Assembly: GCA_036259835.1 (NCBI GenBank)
Contig: DATABA010000146.1
Coordinates: forward strand, 1-19,367
DNA: 19,367 bases
Source: JALYGK01 sp036259835
Lineage (GTDB): Bacteria; Actinomycetota; UBA4738
Direction: 5' to 3'
The notes beneath the pieces were generated by a model. The model was not told the origin of the DNA and ran no database searches. It saw only the letters and a list, made by a program, of their open reading frames with translations. How positions within the stretch are numbered: the first letter of the stretch is position 1; each line of letters begins with the position of its first letter. The translations under genes and the position numbers were made by a program. This document shows positions 1 to 7,142 of the stretch, in pieces.

Positions 1-2157
1 CAGCTGGTCATATGACGCCTCGGCCAATCGCGCGACGGCGCCGCGAACGCCTCCGGTCCGCTCGTACGCGTCCATTCGAAGCCACCCCGCCTCGCGTGCC
101 TGCCAGAGTTCAACGAGCGCGGCCGACAGCAGGGGGAGTCCTCCCGGCTCCTCCGCGACCTCCTCGACCAGCGCGTCCACCAACGCACCTTCGACCCGAA
201 GCCCCGTCCGTCTGGCCGGCAGTTCGATCGCTCGCCGGAGTTCCTCGCCGGACATCGGTGGGACCAGTACGTGGTTGGCGATAAGAAGCTCGGAAAGTTC
301 CCGATACGGTGCGCAACGTCCGTAAAAGTCGTCGCGAATGGTCAACACGAAGACGACGCGTTCTGGCCCGCTTACCGCCGCTCTTGTAAGCGTGTCGATG
401 AAGGCGTCCCGTTCGTCTTCATCGGTGCAGAGGGTGAACACCTCTTCGAACTGATCCACCGCGACGACCAGCCGCCCCTCGGATCCGATGGCGTCGATTG
501 TCGCTTCGAGAGTGTTTCCGTCCGGCGATCCGGCGGCGACTCCGCTCAGGGCGCGTTTGATCTCCGCCATAGGGTGCTCTCCGGGGCGAAAGACCACACT
601 CAGCCACCGCTCGCTCCCCGGGAGGAGTCCCGCGCGGAGCGACGGAAGAAGTCCCGCGGCCACGACCGATGACTTGCCGCTCCCCGATGCGCCCACCACT
701 CCGAGGAGTCCCACCTGCACCGTTCGTGCTGCAAGCTCACCGACGAGCCGCTCGCGCCCGAAGAAGTACGAGGCGTCGTTCTCGTCGAACGATGCGAGGC
801 CCTTGTACGGGCATTCGTACCCGGCGGCAAGGTCGCGCTCGCCGCCGTACAGCCGGCCGAGCTTCAACCCGATGACGTTGTTGGCGAACTCGAGTCCAGC
901 GGATTTGCGTCCCCGTCCCTCGGCGAGCCACTCGGCGGCAGCGGCAAGCCGTCTCCCCGCCTCATCACGAGCCCACTCGCTCACCACTTCGTGCACGCGT
1001 CCCGGCACGCCTCCCGAGGCTCGGGCGATCGATTCGAGGGGGACGTCTTCAACCTCGTCGCCCACATAGAGGCGAGCGATTCCTTGAACGCCAGTGAGCT
1101 CCAGCGGCGCCAGCTTCTCGTGGCCGTCACCGAATCGGTCCGCTTTTTCGATGACGGCGCTCAGGGTCGGTCCTCCGTCAGGGTCCTTCACCAAGCCGAG
1201 GACCAGCACCGGCCGGGCGTGGAAGGCATCCTCTGCTACAGCGAGAGCGCGTGCCGCTTCCTCGCCGGCCACTTCGAAATCGTCGAGGACCACCAGAGTC
1301 GGTTCGGCGGCCTCGACCGCTTCGCGTACCGCCGACATCGCGACTGCGGCGGCAGTCCCTCCCGGACCGGCGTAGCGAACGCGACCACCCTTCTGGGCCA
1401 CCTCGGCGGCAAGCTCGGCAGCCAACCTGGTCTTGCCCATCTGCGACGGGCCGGAGACAAAGATGACTCGGCCGCGTCCTCTCTTGGCCTGGCGCCATGT
1501 GCCGCGAAGCCAATGCATCTCGCGTTCGCGATCGACCAGTGGAGTGAACGAGTCGAGCTCTGGAGGGAGCTGCGGGGAGATTTCTGCTCTGGTTGCCGCC
1601 AGCTGCCCGGCGGGCCGGCCGAGGGGCACCGGCTGCAGGAGGTCGACGGGCGTGTCGAAGCCCTTGAGCTCGGCGGCCCCCCGCTCGTCGAAGCGAACGT
1701 CCTCCACCTCACCGGCAAGGTCGGCAACTGCCCGAGTGACCAGGACTTGGCCCGCTACAGCCTGGGAGCACAACCGAGCGGCGGTGTTCAGGGCTACGCC
1801 GCGGAATCCGTCCTCGACGGGGATCGCTTCCCCGACGTCAATCCCGATCCCAACGGTCAGCGGCAAGGAGGGGTCTTCAGCCGTTTCTTCCACGCACGTT
1901 GCCTGGAACTCGAGAGCAGCGCGCACGGCCTGTGCCGTCGACTCGAACACGGCGAGCGCCTCATCCCCACGCAGCTCGATGACCCGGCCGCGGCGTGCCT
2001 CGACGGCATCGCGAGCGAGGTCGGCGAACTTCTTCGCGAGCCGGGCGGCTTCTGCGTCGCCGTGTTCTCGCGTGAACGCGGTGTACCCACGCACGTCGGC
2101 GATGAGAAAGGTTCGGACAGTGGTGGTCTGCCCCAAATCTCGGGCTTCCACCTTCAA
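1..2157 (-). CDS. Class III nucleotidyl cyclase / ATPase / nSTAND1 fusion, 3' end outside window
   Basis: Likely a multidomain cytoplasmic signalling protein; 719 residues are visible and no stop occurs before the left edge. Residues about 14-140 form a class III cyclase domain: metal-binding D21 (FLIADVRGYT) and D65 (RGDEALAVF), and transition-state N124 and R128 (LNTAARL). The positions that normally select the purine base (Lys and Asp) are E61 and G117, so the product cannot be assumed to be cAMP. A P-loop ATPase follows (GPSQMGKT, about 236-243). From C449 (CPYKGLASF) an nSTAND1 NTPase begins, with Walker A 489-496 (K495), Walker B VDQFEE near D568, and the later LPLLSAALVELW motif. Family members often end in WD40 repeats, which would lie outside. 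I chose TTG at 2157 because GGAGG (2164-2168) sits 6 nt upstream; GTG at 2151 is in frame but worse spaced. Domain calls are firm; the signal sensed is unknown. Confidence 0.9.
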   Translation of the reverse strand, partial: MKVEARDLGQTTTVRTFLIADVRGYTAFTREHGDAEAARLAKKFADLARDAVEARRGRVIELRGDEALAVFESTAQAVRAALEFQATCVEETAEDPSLPLTVGIGIDVGEAIPVEDGFRGVALNTAARLCSQAVAGQVLVTRAVADLAGEVEDVRFDERGAAELKGFDTPVDLLQPVPLGRPAGQLAATRAEISPQLPPELDSFTPLVDREREMHWLRGTWRQAKRGRGRVIFVSGPSQMGKTRLAAELAAEVAQKGGRVRYAGPGGTAAAVAMSAVREAVEAAEPTLVVLDDFEVAGEEAARALAVAEDAFHARPVLVLGLVKDPDGGPTLSAVIEKADRFGDGHEKLAPLELTGVQGIARLYVGDEVEDVPLESIARASGGVPGRVHEVVSEWARDEAGRRLAAAAEWLAEGRGRKSAGLEFANNVIGLKLGRLYGGERDLAAGYECPYKGLASFDENDASYFFGRERLVGELAARTVQVGLLGVVGASGSGKSSVVAAGLLPSLRAGLLPGSERWLSVVFRPGEHPMAEIKRALSGVAAGSPDGNTLEATIDAIGSEGRLVVAVDQFEEVFTLCTDEDERDAFIDTLTRAAVSGPERVVFVLTIRDDFYGRCAPYRELSELLIANHVLVPPMSGEELRRAIELPARRTGLRVEGALVDALVEEVAEEPGGLPLLSAALVELWQAREAGWLRMDAYERTGGVRGAVARLAEASYDQL

Positions 2158-2163
2158 TGAATA

Positions 2164-2168
2164 CCTCC
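2164..2168 (-). promoter_or_regulatory. Ribosome binding site deciding a TTG start
   Basis: GGAGG on the minus strand lies 6 nt from TTG at 2157 and 12 nt from GTG at 2151. The spacing favours the TTG start for the cyclase-STAND gene. Confidence 0.7.
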
Positions 2169-2173
2169 CACTT

Positions 2174-2197
2174 GCTTGCGCTCGGAGAACCGCAAGC
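2174..2197 (-). promoter_or_regulatory. Leader hairpin upstream of the cyclase-STAND gene
   Basis: A perfect 7-bp inverted repeat (GCTTGCG, 10-nt loop, CGCAAGC) lies just before the ribosome binding site. It would form a stem-loop in the 5' untranslated RNA if transcription starts near 2208, as the promoter candidate predicts. A regulatory role is inference; no known riboswitch class is recognised. Confidence 0.4.
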
Positions 2198-2214
2198 TCT
2201 TTGGTCAGGGGGTG

Positions 2215-2244
2215 ATTATTCGTGTTGATCGGTCAACGGGGCAA
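2215..2244 (-). promoter_or_regulatory. Probable promoter of the cyclase-STAND gene with palindrome in the spacer
   Basis: On the minus strand TTGCCC (2244-2239) is followed after 18 bp by AATAAT (2220-2215), a 5/6 match to the -10 consensus. Initiation would fall near 2208, giving a leader of about 50 nt. The spacer contains a perfect palindrome, GTTGA-TCGG-TCAAC (2224-2237), where a repressor could block polymerase. A second palindrome, GTGAT-ATTC-ATCAC, at 2246-2259 abuts the -35 element. Assignment is by pattern only. Confidence 0.45.
2224..2237. repeat. Palindrome, candidate operator
   Basis: GTTGA and TCAAC arms separated by TCGG form a perfect 14-bp dyad between the predicted -35 and -10 elements of the cyclase-STAND gene. 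Its placement suggests a transcription factor site; the factor is unknown. Confidence 0.4.
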
Positions 2245-2245
2245 G

Positions 2246-2259
2246 GTGATATTCATCAC
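2246..2259. repeat. Second palindrome, candidate operator
   Basis: GTGAT-ATTC-ATCAC is a perfect 5-bp-arm dyad immediately upstream of the predicted -35 element. A related string, GGTGATTATTC at 2211-2221, overlaps the -10 and resembles GGTGATATTC at 2245-2254, so this may be a two-site arrangement. Confidence 0.35.
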
Positions 2260-2316
2260 TCGCTTGGGCGGCGTGGATTGGCAACCCGGTCCTTCTGTCG
2301 CTGGGCCTGGAGCAGG

Positions 2317-2907
2317 TCAACCGAATTGAACATCCACAACACCAGGAACGCTTCTAGCCAGGAGCTCAGCAAGTCGCCTGCTGGCCTTGTCCTCCGGTCC
2401 GGAAAGTGTGACGACTCCATCTCGGACCTCCGCCCGATACTGCCCCAGCATCAGGACCTCGTCGTCAAGCAGCTCGTTGACCTCGCCCTGGATGGCCGCA
2501 TCGCTGCGAACCAAGACCTCGAGCAGGTCCCGACGCGTGACGATGCCCACGACCCGGCCGTTCTCGACGATCGGGATCGTGTTGACGTGGTGCCCGAGCA
2601 TCCGTTCAGCGATATCGGAGACGTCTTCTTCAGGCGGGGCCGTGACCACGTGCAGCGTCATGGCGTCGCCGGCGGTTTCCGGAGATTCCAGAGGCTTGAA
2701 CGGAGGGAGCAAGTAACGTCGCGTCTCCGGTTCGACGTGCAACCCAAGAAGATCGTTGAGCGACACGATCCCGACGAGCCGGCCATCTTCTTCGACGACC
2801 GGAACGGTCGAGATCCGCTTCTCCATGAGCAGTCCCGCGACGTCCTTGATCGGTGTTTCCGGTCCCACGGTGATCACTGGGGCGCTCATGATCTCTCTCG
2901 CGATCAA
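2317..2907 (-). CDS. CBS-pair protein with C-terminal BON-like domain
   Basis: A 196-residue soluble protein. Residues about 1-57 and 79-133 are tandem CBS motifs: IMSAPVITVGPETPIKDVAGLL with GIVSLNDLL, and AGDAMTLHVVTAPPEEDV with GIVTRRDLL. CBS pairs (Bateman modules) bind adenosyl ligands such as AMP, ATP or SAM. Residues about 137-196 (VNELLDDEVLMLG, VRDGVVTLSGPEDK, PGVVDVQF) match a BON domain, a small fold linked to phospholipid or ligand binding. CBS-CBS-BON proteins are common in actinobacteria and often stress- or hypoxia-associated, but the role here is not shown. The start is TTG at 2907, backed by AAGGAG at 2915-2920 with 7-nt spacing. It precedes the cyclase-STAND gene on the same strand, separated by 159 bp that carry that gene's own promoter. 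Confidence 0.92.
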   Translation of the reverse strand: MIAREIMSAPVITVGPETPIKDVAGLLMEKRISTVPVVEEDGRLVGIVSLNDLLGLHVEPETRRYLLPPFKPLESPETAGDAMTLHVVTAPPEEDVSDIAERMLGHHVNTIPIVENGRVVGIVTRRDLLEVLVRSDAAIQGEVNELLDDEVLMLGQYRAEVRDGVVTLSGPEDKASRRLAELLARSVPGVVDVQFG

Positions 2908-2914
2908 TTCGCTG

Positions 2915-2920
2915 CTCCTT
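2915..2920 (-). promoter_or_regulatory. Ribosome binding site supporting a TTG start
   Basis: AAGGAG on the minus strand ends 7 nt before TTG at 2907. This supports TTG over the internal ATG at 2889, which would remove the start of the first CBS motif. Confidence 0.75.
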
Positions 2921-3030
2921 TCGCCCTAAAGACATTCGTGCCGCCGAAGCCACCGGTTCTGTATTTCCCTAAGTCATTCAGGCGGCGAAGAATTCCCTGA
3001 TGACCGTAACAACGCTTGGGAAGGCCGAAG

Positions 3031-4713
3031 TTACTGCCGGCCTCTGGGGGGCGGTGGCGAGAGCGTGATGGGGTTCGTCAAGGCCTCGAAGGCACTTCCG
3101 CGCATGAGCTGCAATCGGTAGTGGCCGGGCGTATCGATCACGAACGTCGCGGTGAAGTCATCGCTTATCACGGGGTACGAGAGCCACGGCGCCCCGTCCT
3201 TCATGACGATCAGGGTTCTGGGCTCGGGGTCGGGCGCCGCGCCGAGCACACGCGCGGTCGCCTCCGCTCTGGTCGCGCGGAGCCGGTCGCCCATGATCCC
3301 CTTCGGTCCCTTCCCCGGTCCGTCGAGGCTGCGGGCGGTGAACCGGAGATCCGGCCCGTCGGAGCTGAAGAACTTCACGTAGGCGTGGCCGGCACGAATG
3401 GCCTCCTGGACTCCTTTCTCCGACAGCTCCTTCGCGTACACAACGGTGGTGGGTTCACCGATCGGTGACTGCGTGACGGTTTCGTGGCCGGCGTTGTGGG
3501 AGTCGCTTGAACCGAGGCCCGTGATCCTGTAGCCCTGGTTCCGGAGCCGGTCCCACCACTCGATGGCAAGTGGGGTGAAGGGGTTGGGTCCCACTTCGTG
3601 ACCGTCGGGATCCGGCGTTCCCGCGGGCCCGGTCTGGATCTCCATCGCGTCGACCAGGCTCCAGTTCGTCTCCTCGTCGCTGTACTCCCACGAACATCCT
3701 CTGCACAGATTGGCGAACATTGGAACGTCTGACGGGAACGTCGTCGGATGGTTGATCTGCGTGAATCCTCCGCCTGCCCGGATGTCCTGGAAGATACGGC
3801 TGGCCGGTTGGGCGTCGCGGACCTTCGTCAGCGCTCCGTCCGAGAGTTCGTACACGGAGCCGGTCCGATAGTCGACGAGCGTGACGCTCGCGTGGTTGTT
3901 GATGTGTCCTCTGTAAGTGATGACTTCCGCGCTTCGCACGATCAGCTTCGACGGGTAGTCGGCCTGGAACCGGCCGATCTCGTCCCAGTGCCGGTCGGTC
4001 ACGTAATCGGACAGCGTGATGAAGTCGAGGCCGGCACCGGCGGGACGATCGCTGAACGCGTAGTCGAACGTCTCGCGCATCGTCGCCCCGTTCGGGTTGG
4101 AGTGCTCGGCATGCACGTGGAAGTCGCCCTTGTACCAGCCCGGCTGCGATCGGGCGGGGGTGGTGTCGTACGGAGCGGGTTGCCATGGCTGATCGAGGTC
4201 CTCGAGGGAACTTCCAAGGAAGATCTCGAGTCGCCATGCCACTCTTCCGTCGAAATCTCCTTCGGTAACGTCAGCCACGGCGGCGACACCCATCTCGGCT
4301 GCCCACTCGCCTGCCGGAATGGGGCCGGGCTTGAAGCCCAGCGTGGCCTCTTCGGGAGTGACGAATGCGTTCAGGCGGCTCGAGCCGCCCCATCCTCGGA
4401 ACTCCTCCACATCGAAGAACCCGTCCGCGCCGCGCGTGCCATACAGCCCGAGGTCCAGCGTGTGCTTGATCTGCGAGGAGGTCGGTGAGTCAGGCTGGTC
4501 GTAGCAGAGCTTTACCCGGACGCGGGTGGTCCCGTCCGGCACGTTGAAGGGCACGAGCACGTACGCGCCTTCCATGTCCGACCCAAAAGTGCCTGTGAAC
4601 ACCTGCGTCGGGGTCCCTCCCCCCGGGCACGCCGCGGGCGGAACAGCGGATGCCGGCGCAGTAGGCACGGCGAGCAACGCGACGAGGAGCAGGGCGACCG
4701 CGAGCTTCCTCAC
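3031..4713 (-). CDS. Secreted PHP-domain metallohydrolase (CehA/McbA-like)
   Basis: A 560-residue exported protein. Residues 1-23 are a classical signal peptide: MRK, a hydrophobic Leu/Ala/Val core, and cleavage after APASA. Residues about 30-180 look like an uncharacterised beta-rich domain. The PHP-type metal-dependent phosphoesterase core starts with GDFHVHAEHS (H199, H201, H204) and continues with E263 (RSAEVITY), H322 (INHP) and the GSSDSHNAGH motif (D404, H406), which supply a multi-metal centre. CehA/McbA-family enzymes hydrolyse esters or phosphoesters; the substrate here is unknown. A C-terminal region from about 450 (DGPDLRFTARS, FVIDTPGHYRLQL) resembles a beta-sandwich and ends in a Pro-rich tail. 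The GTG start is fixed by the signal peptide and lies 6 nt after a TACAGT hexamer, suggesting a leaderless message. The polymerase gene ends 33 bp upstream on the same strand. Confidence 0.87.
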   Translation of the reverse strand: MRKLAVALLLVALLAVPTAPASAVPPAACPGGGTPTQVFTGTFGSDMEGAYVLVPFNVPDGTTRVRVKLCYDQPDSPTSSQIKHTLDLGLYGTRGADGFFDVEEFRGWGGSSRLNAFVTPEEATLGFKPGPIPAGEWAAEMGVAAVADVTEGDFDGRVAWRLEIFLGSSLEDLDQPWQPAPYDTTPARSQPGWYKGDFHVHAEHSNPNGATMRETFDYAFSDRPAGAGLDFITLSDYVTDRHWDEIGRFQADYPSKLIVRSAEVITYRGHINNHASVTLVDYRTGSVYELSDGALTKVRDAQPASRIFQDIRAGGGFTQINHPTTFPSDVPMFANLCRGCSWEYSDEETNWSLVDAMEIQTGPAGTPDPDGHEVGPNPFTPLAIEWWDRLRNQGYRITGLGSSDSHNAGHETVTQSPIGEPTTVVYAKELSEKGVQEAIRAGHAYVKFFSSDGPDLRFTARSLDGPGKGPKGIMGDRLRATRAEATARVLGAAPDPEPRTLIVMKDGAPWLSYPVISDDFTATFVIDTPGHYRLQLMRGSAFEALTNPITLSPPPPRGRQ

Positions 4714-4719
4714 GGACTC

Positions 4720-4733
4720 ACTGTAGCCACAGT
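4720..4733 (-). promoter_or_regulatory. Candidate leaderless promoter with overlapping palindrome
   Basis: On the minus strand TACAGT (4725-4720) is followed by 6 nt and then the GTG start of the metallohydrolase, the geometry of a leaderless actinobacterial promoter. No Shine-Dalgarno sequence is visible. The hexamer overlaps a perfect palindrome, ACTGT-GGCT-ACAGT, which may be an operator. No convincing -35 element is seen. Confidence 0.4.
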
Positions 4734-4746
4734 CTCAGAAGGCCGC

Positions 4747-6132
4747 CTAGGGCTGCGACTTCGTTCGGCGCGGACGTTCCGCGCCTTGGGGCCATTCGAT
4801 GCCCTCCCACGGGTCGTAGTCGACCTCCAACGGTTCCTGCTCCGGCCTTTGGTTTTCTGGGACGTGCTGGAGGTTGATTCGAATTCGGGTCCACGTCGTG
4901 CTTCGGCCGCGCATCGAATCCACCAGGACGTCCGGCGGCTCCAGGTACTTCACGACTTTCTTGTGACGCTTCTTCCACCGCTCCAGCCCTTCGCGCGCCT
5001 CGGCTTCCGTCGCCGCCCTCGCGATCTCGATCAGCGGCATGCGGGTTCGCCGCCTTCCCGTCGGACCGACCTTCTTCCCCAGTGCGGGAGGAGGCACGAT
5101 CCCCCTTCGCTCGCGATCGTCGTCCGATCCCCCGGCGCGGCGCTTCGAGGGCTGAACTCTTCGCGGCTCACCCGGCTGCTTCGCGTACTCCGGCGGCCAC
5201 GGCGCGTCGCCGAACCCCGCGTCCTCGTGCTGATTCGACAGCTCCAGGAGCGCTTCGAGCGAACCGACTGCTTCGTCGATTCCCTCTGACGGGTCGCCCA
5301 CCGAAACGAACCGGTCGGGCAGCGTCGCGAGCGTGAACGCCGCCGGGTCGCAGCCCGGCACTTCGTCCCACGTGAGCGGCGCCGACGCGCGCGCGTCCTT
5401 CGTCGGGCGCACCGAATACGCGGATGCCACCGTTCGATCCTTCGCGTTCTGGTTGTAGTCGAGGAAGACGCCGTGGCGTTCCTCCTTCCACCACGCCGCC
5501 GTGGCCAGGTCGGGCACGCGCCGTTCCACCTCCCGCGCGAGCGCCACGGCGGCCCGGCGAACCTCCGTGAAGGTCCACCGCCGTTCGATCCGCGCATAGA
5601 TGTGAAAGCCGCGCGATCCGGACGTCTTCGGCCAGCCGGTAAGGCCGAAATCCTCCAGGGTCTCCTTCGTGACCATCGCGACGTCGAGGATCTGCGACCA
5701 CTCGACACCGGGCACGGGGTCGAGGTCGACTCGAAGCTCGTCCGGGTGATCCAGGTCTTCTGCCCGCACCGGGTGCGGGTTCAGGTCAATGCAGCCCAGA
5801 TTGATGATCCATGTCAGTTGGGCCGCGTCGCGAACCACGATCTCGTTTGCCGTGCGTCCCGACGGGAACGCCAACTCGACGGTTTCGACCCACTCCGGCC
5901 GTGACTCCGGCGCCCGTTTCTGGAAGAAGAACTCCTCGTCTGCGCCATTCGGATAGCGCTTGAGCGCCATGGGGCGGCCGGCGACGCCTCGCAAGGCGCC
6001 GTCGGCGACCGTGAGGTAGTACCGAACCAGATCGAGCTTGGTGTGACCGGCGTGCGGAAAGAACACCTTGTCCGGGTTGGAGATGGTCACCTCCCGCCCG
6101 GCAACCACCAGGGTTTCCTTGCGTGCCGGCAC
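4747..6132 (-). CDS. LigD-like DNA polymerase/primase (AEP superfamily) with C-terminal extension
   Basis: A 461-residue stand-alone polymerase domain of the LigD/NHEJ type (archaeo-eukaryotic primase superfamily), which adds nucleotides, often ribonucleotides, during end joining or gap repair. Motifs: LRVDLDP with catalytic D136 and D138, SGSRGFHIY with H177, and VFLDYNQNAKDRT with the third catalytic D225. N-terminal landmarks are ISNPDKVFFP and MALKRYPNG. The domain ends near residue 310. About 150 further residues hold a basic linker and a segment at about 370-445 (MPLIEIARAATEAEA, KVVKYLEPPDVLVDSM, DPWEGIEWP) that is not a LigD ligase or nuclease domain. No Ku or ligase gene is in view. 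The start is GTG at 6132, 24 bp after the VOC stop codon, so the two are probably cotranscribed. No clear ribosome binding site is seen. Confidence 0.92.
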   Translation of the reverse strand: MPARKETLVVAGREVTISNPDKVFFPHAGHTKLDLVRYYLTVADGALRGVAGRPMALKRYPNGADEEFFFQKRAPESRPEWVETVELAFPSGRTANEIVVRDAAQLTWIINLGCIDLNPHPVRAEDLDHPDELRVDLDPVPGVEWSQILDVAMVTKETLEDFGLTGWPKTSGSRGFHIYARIERRWTFTEVRRAAVALAREVERRVPDLATAAWWKEERHGVFLDYNQNAKDRTVASAYSVRPTKDARASAPLTWDEVPGCDPAAFTLATLPDRFVSVGDPSEGIDEAVGSLEALLELSNQHEDAGFGDAPWPPEYAKQPGEPRRVQPSKRRAGGSDDDRERRGIVPPPALGKKVGPTGRRRTRMPLIEIARAATEAEAREGLERWKKRHKKVVKYLEPPDVLVDSMRGRSTTWTRIRINLQHVPENQRPEQEPLEVDYDPWEGIEWPQGAERPRRTKSQP

Positions 6133-6156
6133 GCGTTCGAGCCGCGCTCGGTCAGC

Positions 6157-6927
6157 TCACTGCTGCGGGATCGCGATCACGCCGAAGGGAACGCCGCCCT
6201 GCGGGTCCTGGATGATGACGAACCGCCCACCCGGGTAGTCCATGGGACCGGTCATCACCTTGCCGCCGAGCTCGGTCGCCCTGGACGCGGTCCGATCGAC
6301 GTCCTCGGAAACGAAGTACGTCATCCAGAACGGAGGCGTGTCGGGACTCATCTGCTCCCCGATCTGCAAGGCGCCGCCGATGCTCTGCCCATCGACCTGC
6401 CATTCCGTATAGGGCGGCGGACCTTCGCTTTCCTTGGTGGTCCACCCGAAGACGGCGCCGTAGAACCGCTTCGCGGCTTCGAGGTCCGGGGTGTTGAGCT
6501 CGAACCATCCGAACGCGCCCGGCTGGTTCTCCACGCGGAAGCCCGACATCGTTATCGGCTGCCACAGGCCTAGCACCGCCCCGCCGGGATCCCGGAAGAC
6601 GCCGAAGCGCCCGGTGTCCAATACGTCCATGCCACCGACGACGATGTCGCCGCCGTTTTGCTTGACCGCCTCCAAGGTCGCGTCAACGTCCTCGGTCCCC
6701 AAGTACGGCATCCAGGCAGCTGGCTGCTCCGGGCCACCCTGCGGCGGCCCGACACCACCGACCATCTGTCCATTGAGGTTGAAGAACGCGTAGTTACCGG
6801 CTTCTGGCCCAAGCTCCTGGGTCTCCCAGCCGAACAGCGACGTGTAAAACGACTTGGCCCCGTCCAGGTCGGTGGCCGTGTGCTCGATCCAGATCGGTTT
6901 GTTGATTTTGTCCGGTCGTCCGCTCAT
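6157..6927 (-). CDS. Two-domain VOC family protein (Cfp30B-like)
   Basis: A 256-residue protein made of two glyoxalase/bleomycin-resistance/dioxygenase (vicinal oxygen chelate) modules. Module one covers about residues 10-125 (WIEHTATDLDGAKSFYTSLFGW, then FRDPGGAVLGLWQP). Module two covers about 133-256 (GWFELNTPDLEAAKRFYGAVFGW, then IQDPQGGVPFGVI). Length and architecture match the mycobacterial Rv0577/Cfp30B group, some members of which are linked to methylglyoxal handling; the substrate here is inferred at best. The ATG start is preceded by GGGGGAG at close spacing. The gene heads a minus-strand run with the LigD-like polymerase 24 bp downstream, and diverges from the helicase gene. Confidence 0.92.
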   Translation of the reverse strand: MSGRPDKINKPIWIEHTATDLDGAKSFYTSLFGWETQELGPEAGNYAFFNLNGQMVGGVGPPQGGPEQPAAWMPYLGTEDVDATLEAVKQNGGDIVVGGMDVLDTGRFGVFRDPGGAVLGLWQPITMSGFRVENQPGAFGWFELNTPDLEAAKRFYGAVFGWTTKESEGPPPYTEWQVDGQSIGGALQIGEQMSPDTPPFWMTYFVSEDVDRTASRATELGGKVMTGPMDYPGGRFVIIQDPQGGVPFGVIAIPQQ

Positions 6928-7004
6928 TTCGCTCCCCCATTGTCGTTCCGAGCACGTTATCGAACGTCGGCGTTATTGGCATCCGCGGCAGTTCAAGCAC
7001 CTGT

Positions 7005-7038
7005 TACTCTATGTCTACGGGTAGCGACGCTGCCCCGT
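7005..7038 (+). promoter_or_regulatory. Possible helicase promoter -10 and 5'-end hairpin
   Basis: TACTCT at 7005-7010 fits TAnnnT and predicts initiation near 7017. Exactly there the RNA could fold: ACGGGUAG (7017-7024) pairs with CUGCCC-C-GU (7030-7038), with loop CGACG, one G-U pair and one bulged C. This leaves a leader of about 126 nt before the helicase. No good -35 is visible, so this is tentative. Confidence 0.25.
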
Positions 7039-7142
7039 GAGGGTTCACTTCCGCAGTACCTCCTTCGGACGGTTCGGCACACAGGGAGAGAGACCTCGCC
7101 GACCGCACGCGGCCAGACGTATCGCCGCAGAAGGAGCTCCAC

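Noticed and set aside
991..2160. 389-codon plus-strand open frame
   Set aside because: It is antisense to the cyclase-STAND gene, whose motifs are unmistakable; composition is that of a GC-rich shadow frame.
2942..2986. GCCGCC...GGCGGC pair after the metallohydrolase gene as a terminator
   Set aside because: Six-bp arms with a 33-nt loop and no T-tract are too weak in GC-rich DNA.
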